Origin: Deltaproteobacteria bacterium
GTDB taxonomy: Bacteria; Desulfobacterota; Desulfuromonadia; Desulfuromonadales; Geopsychrobacteraceae
Assembly: GCA_024279255.1 (NCBI GenBank)
Contig: JAJRRT010000104.1
Coordinates: 1-64,000 of the forward strand
Direction of reading: 5' to 3'
DNA length: 64,000 nt
Shown piece by piece: positions 35,494-46,149 of the stretch. Every line of letters starts with the position of its first letter. The stretch's first letter is position 1. The notes under the pieces are model-generated. The model was given only the letters and a program-made list of their open reading frames with translations, was not told where the DNA came from and made no database searches. The translations under genes and the position numbers were made by a program.

Positions 35494-36414
35494 TCACAAA
35501 GATGATAATAATTTACCCAGATGTTCTTTTAATGCCTGACGTTTCACAGCTAAATTGACCTTGGCTTGAGCCTCTGCTTTGGCCTGAGCTTCTGCTTTGG
35601 CCTGAGCTTCTGCCTTGGCCTGAGCTTCTGCTTTGGCCTGAGCTTCTGCTTTGGCCTGAGCTTCTGCTTTGGCCTGAGCTTCTGCTTTGGCCTGAGCTTC
35701 TGCTTTGGCTTGAGCCTCTGCTTTGGCTTGAGCCTCTGCTTTGGCTTGGGCCTCTGCCTTGGCTTGGGCCTCTGCCTTGGCTTGGGCCTCTGCCTTGGCT
35801 TGGGCCTCTGCCTTGGCTTGAGCTTCTGCTTTGGCCTGAGCCTCTGCTTTGGCCTGAGCCTCTGCTTTGGCTTGAGCCTCTGCTTTGGCTTGAGCCTCTG
35901 CTTTGGCTTGAGCCTCTGCCTTAGCTTGAGCCTCTGCCTTGGCTTGAGCCTCTGCATTAGCTTGGGCTTCTGCCTTAACTTGCGCAGCTCTGAGAATTGC
36001 TGACTTGTCTTCGGAAGCCTTAGCAGTCACTGCGGTATGATGTTGGCAGATCGACAAGCCTTTCCAATAAGCTTCCCACTGCTCGACAGTCATCCGGTCG
36101 AGCTCTACCTCATTGAGGACAAATCCCATTGTCTCGACAAAAACAAGTCCATCTTCAAGCTCACGCTCAGCATGGTCTGCCGAAACTTCGCCAGCATCGG
36201 AGACATAAAAAACACTGCAGCAGCTCTGTTCCATATAGAGGCCGACAAGGACTTGGATCTTGCCGCCACCCCTCAGCATGACCATGAAGGCACTGGCCAT
36301 CTGCGAAGGCAGATCTGGCAAAGCCAACTGAATATCGGTACCTGAACGATAGAGCACCGCTACACGCTTACTCGGAACATTCAGTACTGTCAGTTGTTTC
36401 TGTAGAACAAACAT
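35494..36414 (-). CDS. Protein with C-terminal array of AKAEAQ hexapeptides
   Basis: A 306-residue protein in two parts. Residues 1-145 form a globular domain that I do not recognise ([31 protein letters not shown]). Residues 146-283 are 23 tandem hexapeptides: one VKAEAQ, one ANAEAQ and 21 AKAEAQ, followed by a 23-residue basic tail. The array is predicted to be one long charged helix, as in TolA-type stalks or spacer rods, with no signal peptide. GGGGAG precedes the ATG. Function is unknown. Confidence 0.8.
   Translation of the reverse strand: MFVLQKQLTVLNVPSKRVAVLYRSGTDIQLALPDLPSQMASAFMVMLRGGGKIQVLVGLYMEQSCCSVFYVSDAGEVSADHAERELEDGLVFVETMGFVLNEVELDRMTVEQWEAYWKGLSICQHHTAVTAKASEDKSAILRAAQVKAEAQANAEAQAKAEAQAKAEAQAKAEAQAKAEAQAKAEAQAKAEAQAKAEAQAKAEAQAKAEAQAKAEAQAKAEAQAKAEAQAKAEAQAKAEAQAKAEAQAKAEAQAKAEAQAKAEAQAKAEAQAKAEAQAKAEAQAKVNLAVKRQALKEHLGKLLSSL
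35566..35979 (-). repeat. 18-bp tandem repeat array, 23 units
   Basis: 23 perfectly phased 18-base units encode the hexapeptide array. Units differ only at a few synonymous positions, and like variants are clustered: for example four successive identical units lie around 35747-35818. This is the pattern left by recent expansion through slippage or unequal recombination. There are no spacers, so it is not a CRISPR array. Confidence 0.95.
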
Positions 36415-36576
36415 CAGAGTCTCCCCGACAACTCAGGCGGTTCAAGCTAACAAAAACACGTAGTCCGACGCTGCTTATAGCGCTTCTCAACTATTTACAA
36501 TCAAGAGAGTTTAACCGCTTAAAACTAAATTTCTCATTTTTAAACGATGCCATAAGTTTAATCTAAGTTCTGCCCA

Positions 36577-37464
36577 TCAGCCATCAACAATTCCAAGATA
36601 TTTTCCAAGGAAAGGCTCAAGGTCCCTGCGGGTCTGTTCAGGGATCAGCTCTTTGTTTGTCATAATTGCGTATTTCAATGATTCATCACAACTGCAATCA
36701 CTGGTCTGCCAGCCAGCAGCAATCTCCAGAACCGCTTCTTTAATGATCTGACGCGCAATGTTTACATTTTGTTGAATGATCGCAATAACCGCTTCGACCG
36801 ACACGTCCTCATGCCCTTCGTGCCAGCAATCATAATCGGTCGCCAAGGCCACAGTGCCGTAGCAAATTTCAGCTTCACGAGCAAGCCGCGCTTCCGGGAT
36901 ATTAGTCATACCGATGATATCAACACCCCAGCTGCGGTAAATATTCGATTCCGCACGGGTCGAGAAGTTCGGGCCCTCAATGCAGAGATAGGTCCCACCA
37001 CGATGCACCGTCGCACCGACAGCATCCGCTGCTGCTGCAAGCCGTTGTGAGAGTGCAGAACAGACCGGGTCAGCAAACTGGACATGGCCGACAACACCAT
37101 TACCAAAAAATGTCGAGGCTCGTTTTCCTTGAGTGCGATCAAAGAATTGATCTGGAATAACGATATGGCCTGGAACTATCTCTTCTTTCATACTGCCGAC
37201 AGCTGAAACCGAGATAATTTGCTGCACACCGAGAGTTTTCATGCCATAAATATTGGCGCGATAGTTGACCTCTGAAGGGAGGATACGGTGACCACGTCCA
37301 TGCCGTGGCAGAAACACCAACTTCACACCATCGAGCACTCCGGTGACATAGCTATCCGAAGGGGCACCAAAGGGAGTATCCAGAGTAACTTCCTGAATGT
37401 CACTCAAGCCCTCAATTTCATAAAGACCACTACCACCAATAACTCCAATAACCGGCTGCACCAT
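36577..37464 (-). CDS. mtnP: S-methyl-5'-thioadenosine phosphorylase
   Basis: Splits methylthioadenosine (from polyamine and other pathways) to adenine and methylthioribose-1-phosphate. 295 residues; phosphate loop GVIGGSGLYEIEG (about 7-19), LPRHGRGHRILPS, CIEGPNFSTRAES, GMTNIPEARLAREAEICYG and ATDYDCW. The DYDCW end is typical of the methylthioadenosine group; a 6-oxopurine activity is less likely. ATG 37464 has GGGAGAG upstream. It stands alone, 54 bases downstream of rlmN. Confidence 0.92.
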   Translation of the reverse strand: MVQPVIGVIGGSGLYEIEGLSDIQEVTLDTPFGAPSDSYVTGVLDGVKLVFLPRHGRGHRILPSEVNYRANIYGMKTLGVQQIISVSAVGSMKEEIVPGHIVIPDQFFDRTQGKRASTFFGNGVVGHVQFADPVCSALSQRLAAAADAVGATVHRGGTYLCIEGPNFSTRAESNIYRSWGVDIIGMTNIPEARLAREAEICYGTVALATDYDCWHEGHEDVSVEAVIAIIQQNVNIARQIIKEAVLEIAAGWQTSDCSCDESLKYAIMTNKELIPEQTRRDLEPFLGKYLGIVDG

Positions 37465-37517
37465 CAATCTCTCCCAATCTCGTTAAAGTTTTGGTCTCAA
37501 TAATATAATTAGCGCCC

Positions 37518-38558
37518 TCAGGCCTCGCGCCTCTCAAGCTTGCCCTTCAGTTGACCACATGCCGCCGAGATATCCTGTCCTTTACTTGCACGTTTAATCG
37601 CAACGATGTCACGGTCAAGCAAGTATCGTTGAAACTCATCTACTGCACTGGCAGTCGGACGCTTGAAATCTGACTCAGGATGTTCATTGAACGAAATTAA
37701 ATTTACCTTAGCGCGCAAGCCATGCAGTAGCTTAACCAAACGCTTGGCATCTGACCGCGTATCGTTAACCCCACCGATCAGAATATATTCAAAAGTGATC
37801 CGTTGACGTGGTTCTAGCGGAATCTCTCGACAGGCCTTCATCAACTCAGACAGAGGGTATTTTTTATTGACCGGCATCAATTTGTCGCGCAGTTCATTGG
37901 TGGTCGCATTCAAAGAAACCGCCAGACCAACCTTGATCCGTTTGGCCAATTCAAACATCTGTGGCACCAAACCTGAAGTTGAGAGGGTCACGCGACGTGC
38001 GCCGTATCCGCATCCATCATCAAGATAGAGAATTTCGAGTGCCTTGATGACGTTATCCAGATTGTGCAGTGGCTCGCCCATCCCCATCAGCACAATATTG
38101 TGCAAGGGACCATCTTTGCGAGAAGCACAGACCTGATTAACAATTTCTGAAGCTTCAAGGTTGCGCGTCAAGCCGAAGGTTCCGGTCAAACAGAACTGAC
38201 ACTGCATTGCGCAACCGACTTGAGTTGAGATGCACAGGGTGTCCTTCCCTCCATCCATCGGAATTCGCACCGACTCGACCGTCTCCTGATCACTGAGCCT
38301 ATACAGATATTTACGCGTCCCATCTTTTGAGGTTTCGACAACCTCAGGCGTCCAGTCCGAGATAATAAATCGTTGTTTCAGGTCCTCACGCAACCCTTTT
38401 GAAAGGTCAGTCATCTCATCAAACGAGACAACGCCACGTGCGTAAATCCATTTAACAATCTGCTTGGCGCGAAAGGTCTCTTTACCCAAACCGGCGAGCA
38501 TCGCAGTCAATTCAGGGAAGGACAGGTTTTTAATGTCAATCAATTGATTATTGCTCAT
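37518..38558 (-). CDS. rlmN: 23S rRNA/tRNA adenine C2-methyltransferase
   Basis: A radical SAM enzyme of 346 residues that methylates A2503 of 23S rRNA and A37 in some tRNAs. The cluster motif CAMQCQFC is near 115, and the methyl-carrying C-terminal Cys is in SAACGQLKG near 335; both are needed by the mechanism. An AAGAAG ribosome binding site precedes the ATG. The long gap upstream separates it from ndk. Confidence 0.97.
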   Translation of the reverse strand: MSNNQLIDIKNLSFPELTAMLAGLGKETFRAKQIVKWIYARGVVSFDEMTDLSKGLREDLKQRFIISDWTPEVVETSKDGTRKYLYRLSDQETVESVRIPMDGGKDTLCISTQVGCAMQCQFCLTGTFGLTRNLEASEIVNQVCASRKDGPLHNIVLMGMGEPLHNLDNVIKALEILYLDDGCGYGARRVTLSTSGLVPQMFELAKRIKVGLAVSLNATTNELRDKLMPVNKKYPLSELMKACREIPLEPRQRITFEYILIGGVNDTRSDAKRLVKLLHGLRAKVNLISFNEHPESDFKRPTASAVDEFQRYLLDRDIVAIKRASKGQDISAACGQLKGKLERREA

Positions 38559-38854
38559 ACAGACTTCTTTTTGCGAGTTGATAACTAAACAACAAAATGT
38601 AGCTTAAAAGCGTTGAAAATACAAGGTTTTGAAGGGTTTAGCCTCCCCTTGATGGGTTTACTAAATCAACAAGCCTCACCCGACTTAGTGTATCTTTGCA
38701 CCAGAGTATGTAGTGAAGCACATTCAGTAGGTCCCTGGGCAATCTGAGGGCTCTGGGGATCGGAAATTGAAAATAGGTTCGACTCAAACTGATCGCGACA
38801 AATTTTCATCACAAAAAACCAGGCTGCAAGTAGAGAGTAGCCGGCTCTTCTAAC
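38559..38854. other. Non-coding region between rlmN and ndk terminator
   Basis: About 300 bases with no open frame of protein character. It includes TAGGTTCGACTC, which resembles a tRNA T-loop, but no acceptor or anticodon arms can be built around it. I see no recognisable small RNA or promoter with good spacing. Confidence 0.4.
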
Positions 38855-38898
38855 TAAACGTAAAGAGGCCGGGAAATTTCCCGGCCTCTTTACGTTTA
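38855..38898 (-). terminator. Terminator after ndk, perfect 44-bp palindrome
   Basis: A perfect inverted repeat of two 22-base arms with no loop at the centre (GGGAAATTTCCC at 38871-38882). It begins 21 bases after the ndk stop, and the distal arm is rich in T on the transcript (CTCTTTACGTTTA). The GC-rich stem GAGGCCGGGAAA with T-rich tails fits an intrinsic terminator usable in both directions. Confidence 0.75.
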
Positions 38899-38919
38899 AA
38901 CCCTAGTGAAGATTATTGA

Positions 38920-39342
38920 TTAAACAAGTAGTTCCAGACCATTGAAGAAATAACCCAACTCAAACGCAGCTGTTTCTGGGGCATCAGATCCATGGGTCGC
39001 ATTCTCACCGATCGAAGTACCAAATTCCTTACGCAAAGTCCCCTCGGCAGCATCCGCTGGATTTGTAGCACCCATCAGGTCGCGCCACTTGCTAATCGCG
39101 CCCTCAGCCTCTAGAGCCAGAACAACACAAGGACCACTACTCATAAAATCGGTCAACTCGCCGAAGAAGGGACGCTCTGAATGAACAGCATAAAAGCCTT
39201 CAGCCTCTACCTTGCTCATATAGAGTTTTTTCAAACCAACAACTTGAAAACCTTCAGCATAGACACGAGTAAGAATTTTGCCAGTGTAACCAGCGGCGAA
39301 GGCATCAGGTTTAACGATTGCGAATGTTTTTTCTACGGCCAT
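38920..39342 (-). CDS. ndk: Nucleoside diphosphate kinase
   Basis: Balances NTP pools by ping-pong phosphate transfer through a histidine. 140 residues, typical length; FAIVKPDAF near the start and the active-site [12 protein letters not shown] with the phospho-His. GAGGAG precedes the ATG at 39342. It is probably transcribed from its own promoter (39387-39416) and closed by the palindromic terminator. Confidence 0.97.
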   Translation of the reverse strand: MAVEKTFAIVKPDAFAAGYTGKILTRVYAEGFQVVGLKKLYMSKVEAEGFYAVHSERPFFGELTDFMSSGPCVVLALEAEGAISKWRDLMGATNPADAAEGTLRKEFGTSIGENATHGSDAPETAAFELGYFFNGLELLV

Positions 39343-39386
39343 GTTCTATCTCCTCAAAAATCGGTTGTTTATTAAATTGACGCGCA

Positions 39387-39416
39387 TTTTTAGCACCAGA
39401 GCATAAATACTGTCAA
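39387..39416 (-). promoter_or_regulatory. Probable ndk promoter
   Basis: On the minus strand, TTGACA (39411-39416) and TAAAAA (39387-39392) are 18 bases apart, about 45 bases upstream of the ndk start. The -35 is perfect and the -10 matches 4 of 6. Confidence 0.5.
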
Positions 39417-39446
39417 GTCGATGGCAGAGCTCCTCTGCGGCCTGAA

Positions 39447-40049
39447 TCAGACCAGCAGAGGATCACCAGATTGTAGCACCGGCAATAGTTGATTTAAGGC
39501 TATGCCACGATGGCTGATACGATTCTTAACTCCCAGAGGGAGTTCGGCCAAAGTTTTTCCATATTCTGGCACAAGAAAAAGTGGATCGTAGCCAAAACCC
39601 TGGTCTCCCCTGAGTTCGTCAAGCAAGAGACCATGCAGGCGCCCTTCAAATGTACGACAGCGCCCGTGCTGATCAGCAAGTGCCATAACGCAACAAAAAT
39701 ACGCCTGCCGGCTGTCCTGTGGTAGCGAAGTTAATTCTTTTAGAAGTTTAAGGTTATTTTGCCTATCTGTCGCATCATCACCTGCATAACGTGCCGAAAA
39801 AATCCCTGGTGCGCCGTCGAGGCCAGGAACAACCAGCCCACTATCATCTGCCAGTGTCAGGCAATTTGACAGGCTAGCAATCTCAAGGGCTTTTTTGCGC
39901 GCATTTGCAGCAAAACTATCCCCATCCTCAACCACATCAGGGGCATCCTCAAGGATCTCCAAACCAACAATCTCAATCCCTTGAGTAGCAAACAAACTCC
40001 TTATTTCTAGTAGTTTCCCCTTATTTTTTGTCGCTACGAGCAGTTCCAT
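39447..40049 (-). CDS. rdgB: XTP/dITP pyrophosphatase (RdgB/HAM1)
   Basis: Hydrolyses non-canonical purine triphosphates so that they do not enter DNA. 200 residues; [13 protein letters not shown] at the N-terminus, [33 protein letters not shown] and the C-terminal NRISHRG. The ATG at 40049 overlaps the rph stop (ATGA), and the further upstream open frame is part of rph. This rph-rdgB pair is a common arrangement. Confidence 0.96.
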   Translation of the reverse strand: MELLVATKNKGKLLEIRSLFATQGIEIVGLEILEDAPDVVEDGDSFAANARKKALEIASLSNCLTLADDSGLVVPGLDGAPGIFSARYAGDDATDRQNNLKLLKELTSLPQDSRQAYFCCVMALADQHGRCRTFEGRLHGLLLDELRGDQGFGYDPLFLVPEYGKTLAELPLGVKNRISHRGIALNQLLPVLQSGDPLLV

Positions 40050-40777
40050 CAGATTTCTAGTGCCTGTTCCTGCAGCTGGGTGAGCGTCTGACATCCAGCA
40101 AGAGCCATCTGACGCATGGCATCCATCTGTTCGAGGGTAAATGGTCGCTCTTCAGCAGTCCCCTGAACCTCAACAAAATCACCGCTGCCCGTAATGACAT
40201 AGTTCATGTCGACATCCGCGGTCGAATCTTCGATATATTCGAGATCGAGCAGTGCTTCGCCCTCTACAATTCCTACACTGATAGCAGCCACCGAATCGAG
40301 CAATGGCATCTTGGCGAGAGTCCCTTTGTTAACCAACCCGCGCAGCGCATCATACAGGGCAACATAGGCTCCGGTGATCGATGCGGTGCGGGTTCCTCCG
40401 TCAGCCTGCAGCACATCACAGTCAATCTGCACTGTAATCTCGCCAAGGGCTTCAAGATCGGTAATTGCGCGGAGTGAACGGCCGATCAAGCGTTGAATTT
40501 CCTGGGTGCGTCCTGACACTTTCCCTTTGGCCGCCTCGCGCATTGAGCGGGTATGAGTTGCGCGTGGCAACATGCTGTATTCTGCGGTAACCCATCCCTT
40601 GCCTTGGCCGCGCATAAACGGCGGGACCCGCTCTTCGACACTGGCATTGCACAGGACTTTGGTTTCACCAAAGCAGACCAGTACCGAGCCTTCGGCATAA
40701 CGGGTAAAGTTACGGGTAAAGTCAACTATACGCAGGGCATTGTTAGCACGCTCATCGGAACGGACAAATTCGGACAT
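40049..40777 (-). CDS. rph: Ribonuclease PH
   Basis: A phosphate-dependent 3'-5' exoribonuclease of 242 residues that trims tRNA 3' ends. It keeps [12 protein letters not shown], the conserved [29 protein letters not shown] and [18 protein letters not shown]. The ATG at 40777 shares its base with the stop of the amidase gene, and its 3' end overlaps rdgB by ATGA. The three genes probably form one transcript. Confidence 0.97.
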   Translation of the reverse strand: MSEFVRSDERANNALRIVDFTRNFTRYAEGSVLVCFGETKVLCNASVEERVPPFMRGQGKGWVTAEYSMLPRATHTRSMREAAKGKVSGRTQEIQRLIGRSLRAITDLEALGEITVQIDCDVLQADGGTRTASITGAYVALYDALRGLVNKGTLAKMPLLDSVAAISVGIVEGEALLDLEYIEDSTADVDMNYVITGSGDFVEVQGTAEERPFTLEQMDAMRQMALAGCQTLTQLQEQALEI

Positions 40778-41835
40778 CAGTTCATCTTTCGGTTTAAGGT
40801 GAAATTCTTTAACCCCAGGTATAGAGCCTGGGCGAGTTGCTGTTGCCCGTCGGGACTGCGCAGCCGTTGCAGATCTACAGGATTCGTTAAATATCCAAGC
40901 TCGAGAAGTACTGTCGGCAAACGTCCTTGACCGAGTGGGACCAATGGCGAAGTGAAGATCCCGACAACAGGCACATCGGACTCCTCAAGAGCAGTCTTGA
41001 GCTCCTCGGCTAGCTGCCGACTCGAATCCATCAGCCCGTCGCTGCTATTTTCAGTGTTACTACGGACAAAGAGAACAACACCCTCGGCAGCCGCAGTAAA
41101 ACTTCCCTGAGCATGCAACAGCAACCAGACATCGACATCTTCGTGAGCAACAGGCTCAAGACGCTGCTTGGGAGTCAGTTCGTAATCATCGTCCCGACTC
41201 AAATAAACCGGGATACCGAGATTCATCTTGAGAATTTTGCTTAAGCGCGCCGACAGAGCCAGGGTCGCCTGTTTCTCTTTATATCCATCGCCCGCAATCA
41301 CACCCGTATCGAGCCCACCATGCCCAGCATCAATTGCCACTCCGCGCAGCCGAGGTCCGGCAACTAAATTTTTCTTGCGCAAGAGAAACGAAAAAAGCCG
41401 ATCCAGAGTATTATCATCTCCGCCGTGTTGTGCGGCACTTGGATTTAAATTTCGATAATAGATCGGACGATTGATCAACATCGACAGCTGATTGAGAATG
41501 AAATTTTCTGAAACCCTTAAGCGACCGTCGATAAAGCGCGGCTTCTCTTTTAGGGGATGAAACCGCTCGCCAATTTTTAGATTCTGCCGTCCAGGGCTCA
41601 ATTCAGCCCAACCGTTTGCAGTACGGATCCTGTAAACATGCCGCACCGAATTCCAATGCCCCCGCAGAGATACGGCATCAAGTACATCGTCAAGAGCAAC
41701 ATAGGAGAGCCCATGCAGGAGATAGACGTCGGACAATCGTAGAGGCGGTTTACCCTTGGGGGCTAATTCGATATCCGCTAGACATGGAGACCCAAGCAAA
41801 AAAATCAATAATAGACTGTAAAGCAGCTTTAACAT
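40777..41835 (-). CDS. N-acetylmuramoyl-L-alanine amidase (Amidase_3)
   Basis: A 352-residue exported peptidoglycan amidase. The signal peptide ends at PCLA, an N-terminal copper-amine-oxidase-N/AMIN-like domain follows (about 25-160), then the zinc amidase with [18 protein letters not shown], the third ligand in LLLHAQGS and the catalytic Glu in [17 protein letters not shown] replaces the more common SIHAN, so activity should be checked. It is first in the amidase-rph-rdgB transcript. Confidence 0.9.
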   Translation of the reverse strand: MLKLLYSLLLIFLLGSPCLADIELAPKGKPPLRLSDVYLLHGLSYVALDDVLDAVSLRGHWNSVRHVYRIRTANGWAELSPGRQNLKIGERFHPLKEKPRFIDGRLRVSENFILNQLSMLINRPIYYRNLNPSAAQHGGDDNTLDRLFSFLLRKKNLVAGPRLRGVAIDAGHGGLDTGVIAGDGYKEKQATLALSARLSKILKMNLGIPVYLSRDDDYELTPKQRLEPVAHEDVDVWLLLHAQGSFTAAAEGVVLFVRSNTENSSDGLMDSSRQLAEELKTALEESDVPVVGIFTSPLVPLGQGRLPTVLLELGYLTNPVDLQRLRSPDGQQQLAQALYLGLKNFTLNRKMN

Positions 41836-41933
41836 AGAATGGTTTCATCATAGGAGTTGTTCGGTTTTTACTGGAAGATACAGTTTCGGCTTATACCGCG
41901 ATTTCAAGACAACTGTCAAACACCCGACGTTAC

Positions 41934-43004
41934 TCAATCCTTTGATTCAAGCAGAGGAACGCCTGGTTCATGCTGTAGTCCCAGGATATTGATATATCGG
42001 CCGGTCAACAAATTTTCCAATTCTTTCTGAGCCGCGCTGTCCTCTGAGACGCCCCGAATTTGACCGCCAGCCATCATACCATGTCCACCCGCGGTTCCCA
42101 TTCCGGCAATCATCTCCTGGATAACCGATCCAAGTCTGGCTTCAGGGTCGGTTGTACGAACAGAAATCAATTCATCACCAAAGTACCAACCCAAACCCAT
42201 GACAAAAACAACCTGTTCCTGACGCAAAAGGAAATCGGCCAGCTCTGCTACCAGATCAGGATTTTCGATGCGATAGAGATTGAAAACCAGCACCTTCCCG
42301 TAAACCGTGGCATTATCGATAGCACGGTGAAAAGTGGAATAATAATCATTGGGAACAGGGGGATTGCTCAGACGGTAGAGAATCGCATTGTTGGCCAGCG
42401 GTAACAGGTGTAAATAGGCATCCCGATCTGCCTTGGACCATTCACGACCCAAATCCTGAGTTTCAGACTTAATTGCGTAAAAGAGGCAGGTAGCCAGTCG
42501 CGTCGCGATCGAGATATCCTGTGCTCGCAGATATTCAAACAGAATTGTCGCCGAAGCCCCGTACCCTGGACGTATATCAGCCCAGTGGATATCTGAGTAC
42601 TCCCGACAGGGTGGATGGTGGTCGATCAGCAAATGCAATGGCCGGTCAGCAGGGTAAGAATTGTTGCCGGTTCCGGGTTGTGTATCAACCATACACACTA
42701 CGGCAAAAGCATCAAAATCCAACTCCGTTATCGGTACTAAATCAAGCTCAAGCGCATCGACCATCAGGCGATTTTCACTGCGGCCGATCACACCACCAAA
42801 AGCCACCACCGCAGTCTCTCCGGTACCCATTAATAATAAATGGCGCAGTGCAACTGCAGCAGCCAATGCATCAGGGTCAGGATTATCATGTGTAACAATC
42901 AAGATTTTCCCCTTCCCACGAACCCAATCGATCAATTGATCAACAAAAACACTTCCGCAGCAATGCTGCTGCACCTCACTAGCTTCCTCAGCGTTTTCGG
43001 CCAT
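41934..43004 (-). CDS. DHH-family phosphoesterase (NrnA-like)
   Basis: A 356-residue DHH/DHHA1 protein, similar to oligoribonucleases and pAp phosphatases. Motif I THDNPDPDALAAA (about 38-50), the middle Asp in MVDTQPG, motif III LLIDHHPPC (about 127-135) and the C-terminal GTAGGHGMMAGG. It could degrade nanoRNAs or 3'-phosphoadenosine-5'-phosphate; the choice cannot be made by sequence. It follows the SLOG-fold gene by 1 base, so they are cotranscribed. Confidence 0.88.
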   Translation of the reverse strand: MAENAEEASEVQQHCCGSVFVDQLIDWVRGKGKILIVTHDNPDPDALAAAVALRHLLLMGTGETAVVAFGGVIGRSENRLMVDALELDLVPITELDFDAFAVVCMVDTQPGTGNNSYPADRPLHLLIDHHPPCREYSDIHWADIRPGYGASATILFEYLRAQDISIATRLATCLFYAIKSETQDLGREWSKADRDAYLHLLPLANNAILYRLSNPPVPNDYYSTFHRAIDNATVYGKVLVFNLYRIENPDLVAELADFLLRQEQVVFVMGLGWYFGDELISVRTTDPEARLGSVIQEMIAGMGTAGGHGMMAGGQIRGVSEDSAAQKELENLLTGRYINILGLQHEPGVPLLESKD

Positions 43005-43005
43005 A

Positions 43006-43473
43006 TCATCCCTCCCTGAGCGCTAACAGCGCAGCAGATACCGCTTGTTGTGGAGTCGCCACCTCGACAGCGCCCTTCACCCGTAAAGTCGAACCGAGCA
43101 GAAACACTGCGCGGCCAATTTTCAATCCAATGGCAATTTCAGACAAGGTTCCAAGCTCACCTTCGATAGCGATCAACGCCTGAGCCGTTTGTGCCACAAG
43201 AACATTCCGCGCGTGCCCCATCCCACTCGGAATTGCGATATCAACATAGGGATTCGCTGAACCCGGATTATTGCCAGGCAGAATGCCCAATACCTGCCCT
43301 CCAGATTCAGAGCATCCCCTTGAGGCTGCTTCCATCACTCCACCGAGACCACCAGTCACCAGAGTCACTCCAGCTTCGGCAAGCAGTCGACCAACCTCAT
43401 AGGCCAAGGAAAGTCCGTTACCGCAAGGTTCCGATGAGCCGACAACACCAATAATTGGAGTTTTTGTTTTCAT
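43006..43473 (-). CDS. SLOG/LOG-like Rossmann protein (TIGR00725-like)
   Basis: A 155-residue single Rossmann-fold protein related to the lysine-decarboxylase-like/LOG superfamily, here of the TIGR00725 type. The nucleotide-binding GVVGSSEPCG and VTGGLGGVMEAASRG are clear, as is GELGTLSEIAIGLK near the C-terminus. The TGGLGGVMEA motif differs from cytokinin-activating LOG enzymes (PGGxGTxxE), so a ligand-binding or nucleotidase role is unknown. It is next to copA (9-base gap) and the DHH protein. Confidence 0.87.
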   Translation of the reverse strand: MKTKTPIIGVVGSSEPCGNGLSLAYEVGRLLAEAGVTLVTGGLGGVMEAASRGCSESGGQVLGILPGNNPGSANPYVDIAIPSGMGHARNVLVAQTAQALIAIEGELGTLSEIAIGLKIGRAVFLLGSTLRVKGAVEVATPQQAVSAALLALREG

Positions 43474-43482
43474 AACATTAAA

Positions 43483-46134
43483 CTATAGTTGGTGACGGAT
43501 GCGACGCAGCGGCAAGCTGTTGCTGACAACCGAAACACTGGAAAAAGCCATAGCAAGACCGGCAAACTCTGGCTCAAGGTAAATACCGAACCAGGGATAG
43601 AACAAACCGGCTGCCAAGGGGATACCGAGAATGTTATAAAAGAAGGCCCAAAAGAGGTTCTGCTTGATCTTCGCCAGCGTTCGTCGCCCCAGCCTGATCC
43701 CACGCTCAATATCGAGCAAGTCTCCACCAACCAGTATCAGGTCCCCGGTCTCTTTTGCGACATCAGTACCACTGCCGATGGCTATACCGATATCTGCCTT
43801 GGCCAGAGCTGGCGCATCATTGATCCCATCCCCGACCATACCTACAAAGGCACCCTGTTTTTGATATTTTTCGACTGTCGCAAGCTTCTGCTCAGGCCTG
43901 ACTTCGGCTTCAACACGATCAATACCCAACTCGGAGGCAACCTGCTGGGCAATCACGCGACGGTCCCCAGTGACCAAAACGGTTTCAAGGCCAAGGGCCC
44001 GCAAACGAGATAGAGCTTCGGCGGCGTTCTCCTTGACTCGATCCGACAGACCGACTATGCCGAGCAAACGACCACCCAATGCCAGATAGATCAGGGAGCA
44101 GCCCTTTTCGACAAGCTCATCTGCGGTGGCAGCCAACGGCGAGAGATCCACCTGTCTATTCTCCAACAGAAGTGCGTTGCCACAGAGCAGATCACCATCG
44201 GCGGTAGACGAGCAGAGCCCTTGACCGCCGATCTCTTCTATTTCTTCAAGCGGGGTAAAATTGATATCCCGCTCTTGAGCAGCGACAACCAGACTGCGCG
44301 CCAAAGGGTGATTACTGCCTGACTCAATCGAGGCACACAACTGCAACAAACGTGACTCGTCCCCCTCAACAACTGGAACCAGATGGACGACCTCAAACAC
44401 CCCAGTGGTCAAGGTACCGGTCTTGTCGAGCAACAGGACCTGCAATCGAGAAATATGTTCAAGGACTGAAGCCTTTTTAAACAAAATCCCACGTTCCAGG
44501 CCAATCGCAGAGCCGACCATAATCGCTGTAGGCGTCGCTAATCCCAAGGCACAGGGACATGCAATGACCAGTACGGCGATCGCCATACGGAAAGCAAAGA
44601 AAAAATCTCGTTCACCGGGGCCATACCAGAGCAGAAAGGTCAACACAGCAATAGAGATAACGATCGGTACAAATACATTGGAGACACGGTCTGCCAACTT
44701 CTGAATCGGGGCCTTGTCCCCTTGTGCCTCTTCGACCAAACGCACAATCTGAGCGAGAACCGTATCATTCCCAACCTGGGTAACACGCACCAATAACCGT
44801 CCGGAACAATTGATTGTCGCTCCGGTCACCTTGTCACCGGGTTGTTTGGCAACCGGCACGGCTTCACCAGTAATCATCGACTCATCAACGGCGCTTACGC
44901 CACTCTCAACCTGCCCATCGACCGGAATTTTTTCGCCAGGACGCACAACCACAAGATCCCCTGATTTTAGACGACTGGCCGGAACCTCATCCTCTCTCCC
45001 GTCGACGATCAGAATTGCGCGATCAGCTTGCAGTTTGAGCAACTGCTTTAACGCCGCCCCGGCACGACCCTTAGCTCGGCTTTCAAGCCATTTTCCAAAA
45101 CGGATAAAGAAGATCAGCATTGCGCTGGTTTCAAAGAAGACTACTGCATGTTCGCCAAGTACGCCGAAAAGGGCCAACAACGAATATCCGTAGGCAGCGC
45201 TGATTCCCATTGCAACCAATACGTCCATATTGGCAGAACGGTTGCGCAGCGATTTGTAAGCGCCACGATAGAAAGTCAGGCCGGCGCTAAACTGCAAGAC
45301 ACTGGCGAAAAGAGCATTGACGAGGGTCGTCGCCTCGCCGAAGGGACGTAGGTACATGAAAAGCATTATGGGTACCGACAGAGCACCGGAAAACAATACC
45401 CAATACAAAGCCTGCCGTGCTTCGCTATTTTGCTGAGCAGTATCTTCCTGCAAGGCCACAGAATAACCGAGCCCCTCCACTAGAGCATGGATTTCAGCTT
45501 CGCTTATACGAATTGGGTCATAATTGACCTCAGCACTGTTGACTGCAAAATTGACAACCGCAATGTTCACCCCGTCATGGGTATTTAAGGTCTGTTCAAT
45601 TTTAGCAGCACAATTCGCACAGCTCATGCCACTGATGACAAATCGCGATTTACCCATCTGATTAAGCAATTGTCCTGGATAACCAGCCTTTTCAAGGGCT
45701 TGCAATATCAGGTCATCCTGCCCTGCGCTAGCATCATGCTCTACGATAAGGGTTTCTGCTGCAAAATTAACCCGCGCAGTTGCAATCCCCGGCAGCGCCA
45801 ATATGGTCTTCTCAATTATTAGCGCACAATTAGCACAGCTCATTTTACGGATCGTAAAACGGCTGCTCTCAAGTGTGGCAAAGCTATCATTAATCATGTC
45901 ATGGGAGGTTTCAGTTACGGCAGGTTGATCAATCGAGAATCCAGCATCTTCAAGGATTTTGCCCAATGAGGAGAGGCTTACAACTGATGGATCAAAATGA
46001 AGCTGTGCAAGGTTCTCCTCAAGAAGAACCTTGACTTCCAAGACCCCGGTCTGCTCTGCGAGCAGAGCCGTCACCCGCGCAACACATTTCTGGCATTTCA
46101 TGCCGAATACGGGAAGAGTTTGTCGTTCTGTCAT
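43483..46134 (-). CDS. copA: Copper-exporting P1B-type ATPase
   Basis: 883 residues with three N-terminal heavy-metal domains: GMKCQKC (Cys14, Cys17), [11 protein letters not shown] and [11 protein letters not shown]. The transmembrane part carries the CPC copper motif in [14 protein letters not shown], followed by the phosphorylated Asp in [14 protein letters not shown]-binding HPLA and [10 protein letters not shown]. Exports Cu(I) from the cytoplasm. ATG 46134 has GGAG upstream; the frame opens five codons earlier at TTG. The first metal domain is the most divergent. No copper chaperone or CueR-like regulator is adjacent. Confidence 0.95.
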   Translation of the reverse strand: MTERQTLPVFGMKCQKCVARVTALLAEQTGVLEVKVLLEENLAQLHFDPSVVSLSSLGKILEDAGFSIDQPAVTETSHDMINDSFATLESSRFTIRKMSCANCALIIEKTILALPGIATARVNFAAETLIVEHDASAGQDDLILQALEKAGYPGQLLNQMGKSRFVISGMSCANCAAKIEQTLNTHDGVNIAVVNFAVNSAEVNYDPIRISEAEIHALVEGLGYSVALQEDTAQQNSEARQALYWVLFSGALSVPIMLFMYLRPFGEATTLVNALFASVLQFSAGLTFYRGAYKSLRNRSANMDVLVAMGISAAYGYSLLALFGVLGEHAVVFFETSAMLIFFIRFGKWLESRAKGRAGAALKQLLKLQADRAILIVDGREDEVPASRLKSGDLVVVRPGEKIPVDGQVESGVSAVDESMITGEAVPVAKQPGDKVTGATINCSGRLLVRVTQVGNDTVLAQIVRLVEEAQGDKAPIQKLADRVSNVFVPIVISIAVLTFLLWYGPGERDFFFAFRMAIAVLVIACPCALGLATPTAIMVGSAIGLERGILFKKASVLEHISRLQVLLLDKTGTLTTGVFEVVHLVPVVEGDESRLLQLCASIESGSNHPLARSLVVAAQERDINFTPLEEIEEIGGQGLCSSTADGDLLCGNALLLENRQVDLSPLAATADELVEKGCSLIYLALGGRLLGIVGLSDRVKENAAEALSRLRALGLETVLVTGDRRVIAQQVASELGIDRVEAEVRPEQKLATVEKYQKQGAFVGMVGDGINDAPALAKADIGIAIGSGTDVAKETGDLILVGGDLLDIERGIRLGRRTLAKIKQNLFWAFFYNILGIPLAAGLFYPWFGIYLEPEFAGLAMAFSSVSVVSNSLPLRRIRHQL

Positions 46135-46149
46135 CCTCGTCAGCTCCAA

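Noticed and set aside
35566-35979. Array considered as a CRISPR
   Set aside because: Units are directly joined with no spacers and encode a phased hexapeptide inside a clear gene.
35550-36003. Long Cys/Phe-rich plus-strand frame and Arg/Lys/Pro/Gln-rich alternative minus-strand frame over the repeat array
   Set aside because: An 18-base repeat without stops is open in several frames; these are shadows of the AKAEAQ coding frame.
38780-38810. tRNA T-loop-like TAGGTTCGACTC
   Set aside because: No stem around the loop and no acceptor, D or anticodon arm at the right distance.
39432-39461. Strong hairpin spanning the rdgB stop codon
   Set aside because: Good stem, but no T tract follows on the transcript and it overlaps the coding end, so I do not call it a terminator.
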